The notes: generated by a model not told the origin, from the sequence alone. Positions 17,954 to 28,769 are shown, counted from the stretch's first letter. The stretch: 64,000 bases of DNA from Mycolicibacterium doricum (GCF_010728155.1 NZ_AP022605.1:2356001-2420000); one strand, 5' to 3'. Numbers and translations: made by a program.

Positions 17954-18892
17954 TGTGCGAGCGCGTCGGCGAGGCGGCGGTATCGGAACCGGTGACCCAG
18001 CGAGAGCAGTTTCGTCGGCACAACCCGCTGGTCGGCTTCGGCCAGCTCGCGGGCGCCGTGAGCACCGAGCAGGAGCCGGGGGCCGACTGACGGCACCGGC
18101 AGCACGGCCCGCCGGTGCAGTACCCCCGCCAGCGTCTCGGCGTAGTCGGCGTTTCGCACCGGGTCCGGCGCGACGGCGTTGACCGGCCCACTCGTCCGCT
18201 CGTCCCACAGCGCGCGGTAGTACTCGTCCAGCCCGATCCAGGACAGCCACTGCCGTGCGGCGCGCAGCCGTCCGCGGCCTCGCAGTCCGCGACGACGTCG
18301 GCCAGGAAACCGGCGCCCCGCGCGCTGTCCTCGCACAGCACCGCGTCCCCGGGGTCGTAGCCGTAGAATCCGATCGCCGACGCGCTGACAAAGGTGCGCA
18401 GGCCCATGCTGCCCGCCAACTCGGCGAGCCGGCGAGTGGGGTCGATGCGGCTGTCGCTGATCGCGGCCTTGTGTGTCGCGGTGAATCGGCGGCGTCCCGG
18501 TGCGCGGCGAGGTCGTCGGCCAGTTGGCGGTGCCGGTAGACGAACGTCGGGCGGAGCAGCGCTCCGGTGCGGCCTTGGCCTGCGTCGGCGAAGTCATGAG
18601 TGTGCCGCCGCCGACCGATCACCCGTGGCGGCAGTGAACGCACTCCGCGCGACGACAGGGCGTCGACGAACCGGTGCGGCGGGTGGTATGCGGCCGGCTC
18701 CGTGCTGCGCGATCCAGCGCAGGCCGGCGGGCAGGCCCAGGACCGCCTGGCCGTCCGCCAGCGACGGGGTCTCGGCGACCACCGTCATCGGCTGCCACGG
18801 CGGAACCAGCCGGGGCATGGCACCCGCCGGGTGTGCCAGGCGAACACCTCGCCGAGCGGGTGGTCCACGATGCTCTCGAACTCGATGCCCAT
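17940..18892 (-). pseudogene. Epimerase family (TIGR01777-like) gene, deleted and frameshifted
   Basis: An intact beginning (ATG at 18892 after GGAGGGCC, MGIEFESIVDHPLGEVFAWH) is the START-like N-terminal domain found in Rv2216-type epimerases. One base is lost near 18827, after which the frame continues as PRLVPPWQPMTVV; a further shift gives SLPPRVIGRRRHTHDF and TFVYRHRQLADDLAAH. The dinucleotide-binding GxxGxxG segment expected next is absent: the sequence jumps to HKAAISDSR and FVSASAIGFYGYDPGDAV. Another deletion precedes QWLSWIGLDEYYRALW and VNAVAPDPVRNADY. The frame near 17950 reads RYRRLADALAHQLGH, the usual end. The protein cannot bind NAD(P) and the gene is dead. Confidence 0.8.
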
Positions 18893-19048
18893 GGCCCTCC
18901 TGTCACCGGTGCACAATCTGTATTCGGCGCCACCCCGACGGTGGATTGCCCCGGTGTACGGCGGGTACGCCAACGTCATGAGTAGTCGATTGCGCGGTTC
19001 GGTGGCCACCGCCGATGCCGACGTCCGTCGGTGACGCGCGCTACGGAG

Positions 19049-19210
19049 ATGTCAGAGGACGGCCAGATCACTCTCGGGCAGCTGGCCCGCGAGGCCGGTG
19101 ACGCCCTTCCGATCTGCCTCAGCACTCATTCGGGCGCAGGCGGCCACTATTTCCACGCCCGGCGCTGGACGGCCGGGGAAGTACCGGAATCCTATTTGCC
19201 GAGGTGGTGA
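19049..19210 (+). CDS. Small hypothetical protein upstream of a phosphoribosyltransferase
   Basis: A 53-residue ORF, from ATG at 19049 (after ACGGAG) to TGA at 19208-19210, lies 4 nt before the phosphoribosyltransferase gene. The sequence starts [17 protein letters not shown], which suggests a short helix, and then has [16 protein letters not shown], rich in His, Gly and aromatic residues. I do not recognise it. The tight spacing and good codon use support expression; small size keeps confidence moderate. The 156 bp between it and the divergent epimerase start show no gene. Confidence 0.45.
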   Translation: MSEDGQITLGQLAREAGDALPICLSTHSGAGGHYFHARRWTAGEVPESYLPRW

Positions 19211-19214
19211 CGAG

Positions 19215-19865
19215 ATGATCGCGCGGCGCATCTTCCGGGACCGCCGGGACGCCGGCCGGGCCCTGGCCGAGGAGTTGTCGGCCTATCGGGGCCGCGACGA
19301 CGTGGTGGTGCTCGGCCTTGCACGCGGCGGCGTTCCCGTCGGCTGGGAGGTGGCCCACGGTCTCGGGGCACCTCTCGACGTGTTTCTCGTGCGAAAACTC
19401 GGGGCACCGCAATGGGAAGAGCTCGCGATGGGGGCCATCGCGTCCGGTGGCGGGGTCGTGGTGAACGAGCAGCTCGTCGCCCGCCTGAACATCACCGAGG
19501 AGGCGGTGGAGCGGGTGATCGAGCGCGAGACGACGGAACTGCGCCGCCGTGAGAACGCCTACCGGCAGGGGCGTCCACCGCCGGTGCTCGTCGGGCAGAC
19601 GGTGCTGCTCACCGACGACGGCATCGCCACCGGTGCCAGCATGCGGGCCGCGGTCCGCGCGGTCCGGGCATCGGAGCCCGCGCGGGTGGTGGTGGCCGTT
19701 CCGGTTGCTCCCGCATCGGCGTGCCGTGAGCTCCGCGACGAAGCCGATGCGGTGGTCTGCGTGACGATGCCCGCCGGATTCCAGGCGGTCGGCCAGCTGT
19801 ACGCCGACTTCCACCAGGTCACCGACGACGAGGTCCGCGACCTGCTCGCAACACCGACCCGTTAG
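19215..19865 (+). CDS. Phosphoribosyltransferase-domain protein
   Basis: This 216-residue protein has a type I phosphoribosyltransferase fold. The PRPP-binding loop is [12 protein letters not shown], with D134 and D135. The N-terminal part ([34 protein letters not shown]) matches the stand-alone PRT proteins of mycobacteria related to Rv0571c and the N-terminal part of Rv2030c, several of which belong to dormancy regulons. The substrate base is unknown. The start follows the 53-residue ORF by 4 nt. The stop overlaps the convergent membrane-protein gene by 4 bp. Confidence 0.87.
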   Translation: MIARRIFRDRRDAGRALAEELSAYRGRDDVVVLGLARGGVPVGWEVAHGLGAPLDVFLVRKLGAPQWEELAMGAIASGGGVVVNEQLVARLNITEEAVERVIERETTELRRRENAYRQGRPPPVLVGQTVLLTDDGIATGASMRAAVRAVRASEPARVVVAVPVAPASACRELRDEADAVVCVTMPAGFQAVGQLYADFHQVTDDEVRDLLATPTR

Positions 19866-20152
19866 CGGGTGGTGGGTTCTTCGGGATGCTCGGCGCCGGC
19901 TTGGGCGTCGTCGGGCTGGTAGGCCTCGGGTTCGTCGGGATAGTCGGCATCGAACTCCTCGGCCGTCCGGCTGTCAGCGGCTCCCGTGGCCGGCTTACGG
20001 GACCGCTCCCGCACGGCGTCGACGATCAGCAACACGACACCGAGCACACTCGCCGCGATGCAGAGCCAGGCGATCACCGCGTTGCCGGTGACCACGGCGG
20101 TCACCAGTGCGGTGAGCCCGACGACAGCCAGAACGAGCGCGATGATCAGCAT
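19862..20152 (-). CDS. Small membrane protein downstream of wag31 (Rv2144c-like)
   Basis: This 96-residue protein has two N-terminal membrane helices (about 2-22 and 27-46) and a hydrophilic, acidic and proline-rich tail. It is the last gene of the division cluster, 17 nt after wag31, matching Rv2144c of M. tuberculosis in position and form. Its function is unknown; co-transcription suggests a role near the growing pole or septum. Confidence 0.82.
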   Translation of the reverse strand: MLIIALVLAVVGLTALVTAVVTGNAVIAWLCIAASVLGVVLLIVDAVRERSRKPATGAADSRTAEEFDADYPDEPEAYQPDDAQAGAEHPEEPTTR

Positions 20153-20169
20153 CGACCAGCGCGGCCGTG

Positions 20170-20985
20170 TCAGTTGTTGCCGCGGTTGAATTGGTTGAAG
20201 CCGCCACCGTCGTTGTTGGTGCTCGAATCCACCGGGGCGGCCGAACCGCGCTGGCCCAACTCCTCGAGCTGCGATTCCAGGTAGGTCTTCAGCCGCGTAC
20301 GGTACTCACGTTCGAAGGTCCGCAGCTGTTCCAGCCGGCCTTCAAGCACCGTCCGCTGCTGGTTGATGGTGCCCATGATCTCGGAGTGCTTGCGCTCGGC
20401 GTCCGCCTGCAGCGCATCCGCCTTCTCCTGAGCCTGCCGCAGCTGAGCCTCGGATCGGGTCTGGGCGTCGGCGAGCATGGCGTCGGCCCGCTGACGCGCC
20501 TCGGCGACGGTTTTCTCCGCCGTCTGGCGGGCCTCGCTGACCATCGCATCGGCCTGGGCACGCGCATCGGAGAGCAGCTTGTCCGATTCGGCCTTGGCGG
20601 TACCGGTCAACCGGTCGGCGGTCTCCTGGGCCAGGCTGAGCACCTTGGCCGCACGCAGTGTGGAATCCTCGCTCTGCTGCGCAGTGGGTCCCGGCGCCGC
20701 GGGGGGCGCCTCGTACACCGGCTGCGGCGGCGGAGTGGGCTCCGGCTCCGCCTCGTAGACCGGAGCAGCCTGCGGCTGCGAGACGCCGCCGGACCGGGCC
20801 GACGAGAGCTCCTGGTCCAGCTCGGCGACCCGCTGACGCAGGTCGGTGTTCTCCTCGATCAGCCGGGTAAGCTCGTTCTCGACCAGGTCGAGGAAGGCGT
20901 CGACTTCGTCCTCGTTGTAGCCCCGCTTGCCAATGGGTGGCTTGCTGAACGCGACGTTGTGAACGTCGGCGGGTGTGAGCGGCAT
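20170..20985 (-). CDS. wag31: DivIVA-family polar growth scaffold
   Basis: This 271-residue protein recruits the peptidoglycan synthesis machinery to the poles in mycobacteria and is essential there. The N-terminal DivIVA domain starts [20 protein letters not shown] and contains [17 protein letters not shown]; a proline-rich linker (about 75-105) follows, then a long coiled coil (about 118-240) rich in Ala, Glu and Gln, and a Gly/Asn-rich tail. The start at 20985 is preferred over a longer frame because it gives the conserved N-terminus and follows AAGGGGG. Gene order (yggT upstream, a membrane protein downstream) is as in M. tuberculosis. Confidence 0.96.
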   Translation of the reverse strand: MPLTPADVHNVAFSKPPIGKRGYNEDEVDAFLDLVENELTRLIEENTDLRQRVAELDQELSSARSGGVSQPQAAPVYEAEPEPTPPPQPVYEAPPAAPGPTAQQSEDSTLRAAKVLSLAQETADRLTGTAKAESDKLLSDARAQADAMVSEARQTAEKTVAEARQRADAMLADAQTRSEAQLRQAQEKADALQADAERKHSEIMGTINQQRTVLEGRLEQLRTFEREYRTRLKTYLESQLEELGQRGSAAPVDSSTNNDGGGFNQFNRGNN

Positions 20986-21191
20986 CGTCTGCCCCCTTGA
21001 GTCTGGACCGTCAACCGATCTCAAAGTGTAAAGCCTGCATGGATCGCAACTGGCGCCCATCCTGTCACACCAGACCCGGCGGTTGCAGCGGAGGTCAGAT
21101 TTTAAGAGCGAATTTCAATTTCTTCCACGTCCGCTTGGCACCTCGGCAAACCGAACTGACCACGCCGCTGTGGCGGCCTTTCGGACCATGA

Positions 21192-21482
21192 TCAGACCGC
21201 CGCCCCGAACGCCAATTGCATACCGATGAAGGCGACGAGCAGCAGCACCATGATTGACAGGTCGAAACGCACCGCACCGATCGTGAGCTGGGGGATCAGG
21301 CGGCGCAGCAGCTTCACCGGCGGATCGGTCAGGGTCATGATCACCTCGAGCACCACGACCGTCAGCCCCCGCGGGCGCCAGTCCCGGCTGAAGGACCGGA
21401 TGAACTCGACGACGACCCGCGCGATCAGCAGAAGCCAGAAGACGAACAGCGCAAAACCAAGGATCTGAAAGAACTGCTCCAA
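21192..21482 (-). CDS. YggT family membrane protein
   Basis: This 96-residue protein has two membrane segments (about 3-25 and 68-92) with the YggT motif FIRSFSRDWRPRG and DPPVKLLRRLIPQ between them, a region thought to lie at the membrane surface. It sits between sepF and wag31, as in most actinobacteria, and is thought to assist division or osmotic adaptation. A 206-bp gap to wag31 leaves room for a separate wag31 promoter, and GC-rich hairpins there could act as weak terminators. Confidence 0.9.
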   Translation of the reverse strand: MEQFFQILGFALFVFWLLLIARVVVEFIRSFSRDWRPRGLTVVVLEVIMTLTDPPVKLLRRLIPQLTIGAVRFDLSIMVLLLVAFIGMQLAFGAAV

Positions 21483-21579
21483 CGGAAGCTCGACCTCACT
21501 ACGCGCAGATATGTGACATTCGATACAGCGGGGAGAACAACCTCGTCAGCCTACCTGCCGGGCCGAGGCACCGCCGAAG

Positions 21580-22242
21580 TCACTGATACGCGTAGAAGCC
21601 CGCCTCGGCGATGCGCCGGCGTTCGTCGGCGGTGACGTCCACGTCGGCCGGCGACAGCAGGAACACCTTGGTGGCGACCTTGTCGAACGAACCGCGCAAT
21701 GCGAAGGCCAGCCCGGCGGCGAAGTCGACGAGGCGCTTGGCGTCGGCGTTGTCCATGGAGACCAGGTCCATGATCACCGGAGTCCCGTCGCGGAACTTCT
21801 CGCCGATGGTGCGGGCCTCGCTGTAGTCCTTGGGACGCAGGGTCGTGATCTTGGCCAGTGGGCTGCCTTCCTCGAAGAGCATCGCCATGCGGCGGGGGTC
21901 CATCGCCAGCGCGCCGCGGGTAGAGCCCCGCAGCGCACCCAGTCGCGGGGCCGGCCGCTCGAACTCGCGGGGACCGCGGAGCCGGGGTTCGAACCGGGGT
22001 TCGTCGTACCCCCCGCGGTAGATCGGCGGTTCGTCGTATTCACGCGGGGAGGGCCGGTCGTCGTACTCGCGGCCGCCGCGATCCAGGTAGCCCTCGTCTT
22101 CGAACCGGTCTTCGCGGGTCCTGCGGGCGTAACCACGGGCGGCGCCGCGCTCGGGGCGGTCCTCGTCCTCGTAGTACTCGTCGTCGTAGTCATCCATGGG
22201 AGCCATACCGAAGTAGGCCTTGACCTTGTGCAGTGTGCTCAT
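21580..22242 (-). CDS. sepF: Cell division protein SepF
   Basis: This 220-residue protein links FtsZ to the membrane in mycobacteria, which lack FtsA. It has an N-terminal amphipathic helix ([13 protein letters not shown]), a long acidic/arginine- and tyrosine-rich linker with many DDxxYED and RGG-like patches, and the conserved SepF core from about residue 130 ([50 protein letters not shown]). The linker is long, as in mycobacteria. It lies 66 bp after yggS and upstream of yggT. Confidence 0.95.
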   Translation of the reverse strand: MSTLHKVKAYFGMAPMDDYDDEYYEDEDRPERGAARGYARRTREDRFEDEGYLDRGGREYDDRPSPREYDEPPIYRGGYDEPRFEPRLRGPREFERPAPRLGALRGSTRGALAMDPRRMAMLFEEGSPLAKITTLRPKDYSEARTIGEKFRDGTPVIMDLVSMDNADAKRLVDFAAGLAFALRGSFDKVATKVFLLSPADVDVTADERRRIAEAGFYAYQ

Positions 22243-22308
22243 CGCGCGACCCTTCTGAAGACCATCAAGCTGTGGTGTCTGTGATGAAGATGTGACTGGA
22301 GTGACTAT

Positions 22309-23091
22309 TCAGGGTGACGTTAGAGGACGGGGTCCCATAAGCGCGGTTCCGACACGCACACACGTGGAGCCGAGTTCGACCGCCGTCTCGAGATCGCCGG
22401 ACATCCCGGCGGACAGCTCGAGCCGCTGCTCGTGGCCCTGTTCGATCCGGAGCCGCTGTACCCGCAGCCATTCCGACCGCAAACGTGCGAAGGCCGACGC
22501 CGCGTCAACGCCGAGCGGTGGAATGCCCATCAACCCGACGAACTGCAACGCCTCCGCAGAATCGATTGCCGCACACAGTTCGTCGATCAGATCCGGCTGG
22601 TCGACGTCGATACCGCCGCGCTCCACGTCGCCGTCGAGACTGAGCTGGAGATACACCCGTAGCGGCGCAGCGCGCACCCCGTCGGCGAGCGCGTCGGCCG
22701 CGCCCCGGTCGAGCGCGGTGATCAGCTTGGCGCTGTCCACCGAGTGCGCTGCATACGCCCAACGCGCGATCGCCCTGGCCTTGTTGCGCTGGATCCGGCC
22801 GACCATGTGCCACCGCACCGGATCGGCGAACTCGCCGGCAAGCGCCGAGGCCACCTCGATGGCCTTCTTCGAGGCCTCCTGCTCCCGCGACTCGGCGAAA
22901 TCCCGGCATCCCAGACCGTACAGGATCAGGATGTCGGAGGCCGGGAAGAACTTGGTGACCGGCAGCAGGGCGATCTCGCCGGCATCGCGGCCCGCCGCCT
23001 GCGCCGCACGCCTGAGCCGCTCCCGAACCGCTGCCAGCGAGGCGGCCAACTCGGATTCTCGGTCGGTGACCACGGCGTTCACTCCATCCAC
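22309..23091 (-). CDS. PLP homeostasis protein (YggS/PROSC family)
   Basis: This 260-residue protein has the alanine-racemase-like barrel that binds pyridoxal phosphate and balances free PLP and amino acid pools. K47 in LLPVTKFFPASDI is the predicted PLP lysine, and HMVGRIQRNKAR and GLMGIPPLG are family landmarks. The start overlaps the end of pgeF by 13 bp, so the two are coupled. It corresponds to Rv2148c. Confidence 0.93.
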   Translation of the reverse strand: MDGVNAVVTDRESELAASLAAVRERLRRAAQAAGRDAGEIALLPVTKFFPASDILILYGLGCRDFAESREQEASKKAIEVASALAGEFADPVRWHMVGRIQRNKARAIARWAYAAHSVDSAKLITALDRGAADALADGVRAAPLRVYLQLSLDGDVERGGIDVDQPDLIDELCAAIDSAEALQFVGLMGIPPLGVDAASAFARLRSEWLRVQRLRIEQGHEQRLELSAGMSGDLETAVELGSTCVRVGTALMGPRPLTSP

Positions 23092-23783
23092 ACCAGAGAC
23101 GCCATCCTGCCGGTCGTGGCGTTGCGGCGGTGGCTGAACAGGGTGCGATCGGCCACGGTGCAGCGTGGGTCGATGTCGATGGCCGTGATACCCACATCGA
23201 TGAGCTGACGGGCGATTCCGGCTCGCAGGTCCAGGCCGACGGACCCGCGGGCGGTGGTGGTCCTACTCCCCGGGAGCACCGCTTCCACCTCGGCGGCCAT
23301 CGCCTCGGGCACCTCGTAGTTGCGGCCGCTCACCGCGGGGCCGAGCAGCACCGAGATGTCCTCCACCTTCGCGCCGGCTTCGCGCATCGTCTCCACCGCG
23401 CGCACGACGACACCGTCGCGCGCCCCGACCCGTCCCGCGTGGACAGCACCAATAACCCCGGCGCGCGCATCGGCCAGCAGGACCGGCACACAGTCCGCGG
23501 TCACGACGGCGAGCCCCAGGCGGCGGGTCGTGGTCACCAGACCGTCGGCGTCGTCCACCGGTCCGTCGGCGGGCCGGTCCACGCGCACCACCCGTTCGCT
23601 GTGCACCTGGTGCATCCAGACCAGCCGACCATCGAGTCCGGTCGCCTTCGCGAGCCGCTCGCGGTTGGCGGCGACGGCGGCGGGGTCATCTCCGACGTGG
23701 TCGCCGAGGTTGAAGGTGTCGTACGGCGGCGCCGAGACGCCACCGGCGCGGGTCGTGGTCACCCGCCGCACACGAACGGTCAC
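23079..23783 (-). CDS. pgeF: Purine nucleoside phosphorylase/laccase-domain protein (YfiH, PgeF)
   Basis: This 234-residue protein belongs to the YfiH/DUF152 family, which in other bacteria acts on purine nucleosides and in E. coli edits misincorporated L-Ser in peptidoglycan precursors. Metal-site regions are visible as WMHQVHSERV, VVTADCVPVLLAD and GAVHAGRVGARDGV. In most relatives the last one reads HAGWRG; here the tryptophan is replaced. It follows ftsZ by 21 bp and overlaps yggS by 13 bp. Confidence 0.9.
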   Translation of the reverse strand: MTVRVRRVTTTRAGGVSAPPYDTFNLGDHVGDDPAAVAANRERLAKATGLDGRLVWMHQVHSERVVRVDRPADGPVDDADGLVTTTRRLGLAVVTADCVPVLLADARAGVIGAVHAGRVGARDGVVVRAVETMREAGAKVEDISVLLGPAVSGRNYEVPEAMAAEVEAVLPGSRTTTARGSVGLDLRAGIARQLIDVGITAIDIDPRCTVADRTLFSHRRNATTGRMASLVWME

Positions 23784-23804
23784 GTTGCCAGTATCGAACC
23801 TGGG

Positions 23805-24971
23805 TCAGTGCCGCATGAACGGCGGCACGTCGACGTCGTCGTCTGCGATACCCCCGTCGCCCCGGCCGTCGCCACCGATGCTCACAGTCGCGCCGTTGGT
23901 GTGCACCGGCACGCTCGCCGGATCGGCCGGTTCGAACAGCGGCGAGGAGACCTTGCCCGCCCGCCCGGGGGCGATGGGCTGCGTGGCGGCCGCACCGGGG
24001 CTCACCACCGGATTGCGGCTCGGACCCGCCGATTCGAAACCGGCCGCGATCACGGTGACCCGGACCTCGTCGCCGAGCGAATCGTCGATCACGGTGCCGA
24101 AGATGATGTTGGCCTCGGGGTGGGCGGCGTCCTGCACCAGCGACGCTGCCTCGTTGATCTCGAAGAGCCCCAGATCGCTGCCGCCGGCCACCGAGAGCAG
24201 CACCCCCTGCGCGCCCTCCATCGAGGCTTCGAGCAGTGGCGAGTTGATTGCGATCTCGGCGGCCTTGAGCGCCCGGCCGTCACCGCGGGCCGAACCGATA
24301 CCCATCAGCGCCGTGCCCGCGCCACTCATCACACCCTTGACGTCGGCGAAGTCGACGTTGATCAGACCTGGGGTGGTGATGAGATCGGTGATGCCCTGGA
24401 CACCGTTGAGCAGCACCTCGTCGGCGCTGCGGAACGCGTCCATCAGCGACACCGCGGCGTCGCCCATCTGCAGCAGCCGGTCGTTGGGGATGACGATCAG
24501 CGTGTCGCAGCTCTCGCGTAGCGACTGGATGCCGTTCTCGGCCTGATTGCTGCGCCGCTTGCCCTCGAACGAGAACGGCCGCGTCACCACGCCGACCGTC
24601 AGCGCGCCCAGCTTGCGGGCGATGGACGCCACCACCGGCGCGCCACCGGTACCGGTGCCGCCGCCCTCGCCGGCGGTGACGAACACCATGTCGGCGCCGC
24701 GCAGGAGTTCTTCGATGTCGTCCTTGGCGTCCTCGGCGGCCTTGCGGCCCACCTCGGGGTCGGCCCCCGCTCCGAGCCCGCGCGTCGAGTCCCGCCCGAC
24801 GTCGAGCTTGACGTCCGCGTCGCTCATCAACAACGCCTGGGCGTCGGTGTTGATGGCGATGAACTCCACACCCTTGAGGCCCTGTTCGATCATCCGGTTG
24901 ACGGCGTTCACGCCACCGCCGCCGATGCCGACCACCTTGATGACGGCGAGGTAGTTGTGCGGCGGGGTCAT
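23805..24971 (-). CDS. ftsZ: Cell division GTPase FtsZ
   Basis: This 388-residue tubulin homologue forms the Z ring. GGGTGTG (103-109) is the GTP-binding signature, the T7 loop lies in [11 protein letters not shown], and the C-terminal peptide [12 protein letters not shown] is the binding site for partners such as SepF. The start at 24971 gives the conserved [14 protein letters not shown] and has AGAAGG 7 nt upstream. The frame is open a further 61 codons upstream, which would encode repeated [11 protein letters not shown] units, but this is more likely a side effect of a 33-bp repeat. In the other frame that repeat encodes a leader ORF ending with ATGA over this start. Confidence 0.96.
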   Translation of the reverse strand: MTPPHNYLAVIKVVGIGGGGVNAVNRMIEQGLKGVEFIAINTDAQALLMSDADVKLDVGRDSTRGLGAGADPEVGRKAAEDAKDDIEELLRGADMVFVTAGEGGGTGTGGAPVVASIARKLGALTVGVVTRPFSFEGKRRSNQAENGIQSLRESCDTLIVIPNDRLLQMGDAAVSLMDAFRSADEVLLNGVQGITDLITTPGLINVDFADVKGVMSGAGTALMGIGSARGDGRALKAAEIAINSPLLEASMEGAQGVLLSVAGGSDLGLFEINEAASLVQDAAHPEANIIFGTVIDDSLGDEVRVTVIAAGFESAGPSRNPVVSPGAAATQPIAPGRAGKVSSPLFEPADPASVPVHTNGATVSIGGDGRGDGGIADDDVDVPPFMRH

Positions 24972-25099
24972 CGCTCGACCTTCTTCGCGCAAGCGCTCAT
25001 ACCCTGCCACTTGCTCTTCGCGCAAGCGCTCATCCCCTGCGACCTGCTCTTCGCGCAAGCGCTCATCCCCTGCGACCTGCTCTTCGCGCAAGCGCTCAT
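24968..25099 (-). CDS. Putative 43-residue repeat-encoded leader ORF before ftsZ
   Basis: The ORF runs from ATG at 25099 (AGAAAGG about 10 nt upstream) to a TGA at 24970-24968 that overlaps the ftsZ ATG. It consists of four units: two of [11 protein letters not shown], one [11 protein letters not shown] and [10 protein letters not shown]. The shape is that of a leader peptide coupled to ftsZ translation. The unit sequence is closely related to the MSARAKSRG leaders before nirD. It may be non-coding repeat DNA that merely stays open; no expression evidence exists here. Confidence 0.4.
   Translation of the reverse strand: MSACAKSRSQGMSACAKSRSQGMSACAKSKWQGMSACAKKVER
24983..25099 (-). repeat. 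33-bp tandem repeat upstream of ftsZ, four cores
   Basis: An 18-bp core (CTTCGCGCAAGCGCTCAT on the plus strand) starts at 24983, 25016, 25049 and 25082, exactly 33 bp apart. The 15-bp spacers are nearly identical, and two of them are exactly the same. The period is a multiple of three, so two frames stay open across the array. Confidence 0.93.
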
Positions 25100-25185
25100 C
25101 GGCGTCGCCTTTCTGCTGCCTGGTTGTCAGTACTCGTGCGAAGCCTTCCCGCAAACCCTAAACCTCAACCACAGGCTTAGAGTTA

Positions 25186-25191
25186 TGTCAA
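25186..25191 (-). promoter_or_regulatory. TTGACA element in the ftsQ-ftsZ gap, possible ftsZ promoter
   Basis: A perfect TTGACA on the minus strand lies about 215 bp before ftsZ and about 87 bp before the leader ORF. A TAGGGT hexamer occurs downstream, but at a poor distance (about 25 bp), so the -10 element is uncertain. The 299-bp ftsQ-ftsZ gap is the only sizeable gap in this stretch of the cluster and is a known place for ftsZ promoters in mycobacteria. Confidence 0.35.
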
Positions 25192-25270
25192 GTTGATCCG
25201 CGCAACCAGAACGGTAAGGCGACGCTCCGGATCGACCATGCAGGCGCGCCGACGGTGTCGGCACGAATTT

Positions 25271-26196
25271 CTACTTGACCGTGGGCAAATCCGGGCTCGA
25301 CACGTCATACGCTCGACCCGGCTGCGTGAGCAGCGCTGCCAGCTTGAGTGCCTTCTCGTCAGTGCGGTCGGTGGTCCCCCACACCACCACCCGACCGTCG
25401 ACGAGAGTCAGCGTGATCGACGCCACCGAGGGCGCGGCAATCCGCCCCACCTGACCGGCCACCTCGGGCGGCAGCGCCAGCATCACCTGCAGCGCCGCCT
25501 CGGTCGCCGGATCGTTCGGACCCGGTGTCGCGGTCTCCAGATACGGCAGGTTGGGCGGCGGCGGTGCGGTAGCGAAATCCACACCGTCGCGGTCGAACAG
25601 GTGCGGACCGTCCGGATAGTCCTTGACCACCACCGGCACCCGTTCGACGACAGTGATCCGCAGCGAGGACGGGTACTCACGCTGCACCCGGGCACTGGCG
25701 ACCGGCCGGATGGTCGCGACGCGTTCGGCCACGGCGTCGGTGTCGACCTGCAGCAGCGGAGTGCCGGACACCACGGCAGCGGCGGCGAGCACCTCTTCTC
25801 GTGGGACCGCCTGCACACCGACGACGACGATGTCGCGTACCGACATGATCGGGGTGAAGTAGAGCAGAAGCCCGAGGACGACCGCGACGACCGACAGCAG
25901 CGCCGACCACACCAGCACCTTCAGACCGCGTACCGCCCGGCGGTCGATGGGTGTCGCCTCCCGGACCGGACCGCTGACCACCCGTCGTCGGGCCTCGCGG
26001 CGGGCCTCCTCGATGGCCATAGCGCGGTCCTTCACCGCACGGCGCTGCTCCCGCTCCCGCCGGGCGCGGCGGCGGGGTCCCTCGTGGTCCTCGTCGCCCG
26101 CGGGTGGGTTCTCGGCCGGTGGGGCCGTCGGCGGCGGGGTGAGTTCCTCCGGCGCCGCCTCGGGCTGATCCGGAGCCGGACCGGACGGCGGCAACG

Positions 26197-26200
<4 letters not shown>
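25271..26200 (-). CDS. ftsQ: Cell division protein FtsQ
   Basis: This 309-residue bitopic protein of the divisome has a long proline- and charge-rich cytoplasmic part, a membrane helix at about 98-118 ([19 protein letters not shown]), then the POTRA domain starting [18 protein letters not shown] and the beta domain. It bridges FtsW/PbpB and regulators. The start overlaps the murC stop by 4 bp. Confidence 0.93.
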
Positions 26201-27647
<1,447 letters not shown>

Positions 27648-27651
<4 letters not shown>

Positions 27652-28769
27652 CGCACCTCCTTCCGCACGTCCGCCGCCTCGCGCGCCACGTCCAGCGCGA
27701 CATGAGCGACGCGCCGGGCCGCGTCCCGGTGGCCGGACAGCGCCGCACCCGCGGTCATGGTCTGCATTCGGCCGGTGTCGGTGAGCAGCGGAACCACCGT
27801 GTCGGCCACGAACTGCGGCGACAGGTCGGCGTCGTCGACCACCAGGCCACCGCCGGCGTCCACCACCGGTTGCGCGTTGAGCCGCTGTTCGCCGTTGCCG
27901 ATCGGCAGCGGCACGTACACCGCGGGCAACCCGACTGCGGTCACCTCGGCCACCGTCATCGCCCCCGCCCGGCAGATCGTAAAGTCGGCAGCCGCGTAGG
28001 CGAGGTCCATCCGGCTCAGATACGGCACCGCCACGTAGGGCGGATCACCCGGCGCCCGCTCCGGCAGCTCGACGATGTTCTTCGCCCCGTATGCGTGCAG
28101 GACCGAAATACCCTCTGCAGCTATAGCTTTCGCGGCGCCGGACACCGCGTTGTTGAGAGAGCGGGCACCCTGCGAGCCGCCGAACACCAGCAGGACGCGG
28201 GCGTCGTCGGCGAACCCGAAGTGAGCGCGGGCCTCGGCGCGCAACGCGCCGCGGTCCAGTTCGGTGATCGTCGACCGAACCGGCGTGCCGACCACCTCGA
28301 CCCGGCCCAGGCCCGGATCCGCCACCGCGGAGAGCACCCGCCGCGCGAGCCGGGCGCCGACCTTGTTGGCGAGCCCGGCGCTGGCGTTGGCCTCGTGCAC
28401 GACGACCGGGACCTTGTTGCGCCGGGCGGCGAGATAGGCCGGTAATGCGACGTAGCCGCCGAATCCGATCACGACGTCGGCGTGCACGGTGTCCAGGATC
28501 ACGCGGGTCTGGCGCACCGCCCGAAGCACCCGCAGCGGCAACCGCGCGAGGTCACCCGACAGCTTGCGCGGCAGCGGCACCGGTGTGATCAGTTCGAGGT
28601 CGTAGCCACGCTCGGGAACCAGCCGCGTCTCCAGCCCCCGCTCGGTGCCGAGCGCGGTGATCCGCACCCCCGGCTCCAGTGCGGCCAGCGCGTCGGCGAC
28701 CGCCATCGCCGGTTCGACGTGCCCCGCGGTTCCGCCGCCGGCGAGGAGGACCGAGATGGTGCCGTTCAC
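27648..28769 (-). CDS. murG: Lipid II synthase, UDP-GlcNAc transferase MurG
   Basis: This 373-residue GT28 transferase acts at the inner face of the membrane, adding GlcNAc to lipid I to make lipid II. The G-loop GGGTAGH is at residues 11-17, [16 protein letters not shown] is the membrane-contact region, and [11 protein letters not shown] and [15 protein letters not shown] form the nucleotide site. It overlaps ftsW and murC by 4 bp each. Confidence 0.96.

Noticed and set aside
18594..18981. Plus-strand genes opposite the epimerase remnant
   Set aside because: They are Arg/Pro/Gly-rich antisense frames typical of high-GC DNA, without family features.
24983..25099. CRISPR-like array
   Set aside because: The spacers are nearly identical, so this is a simple tandem repeat; no cas genes are present in the window.
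25100..25154. FtsZ beginning at 25154 with a 61-residue repeat-bearing N-terminus
   Set aside because: The conserved FtsZ start [14 protein letters not shown] at 24971 has a good ribosome-binding site; the upstream frame is open mainly because the 33-bp repeat has no stops.
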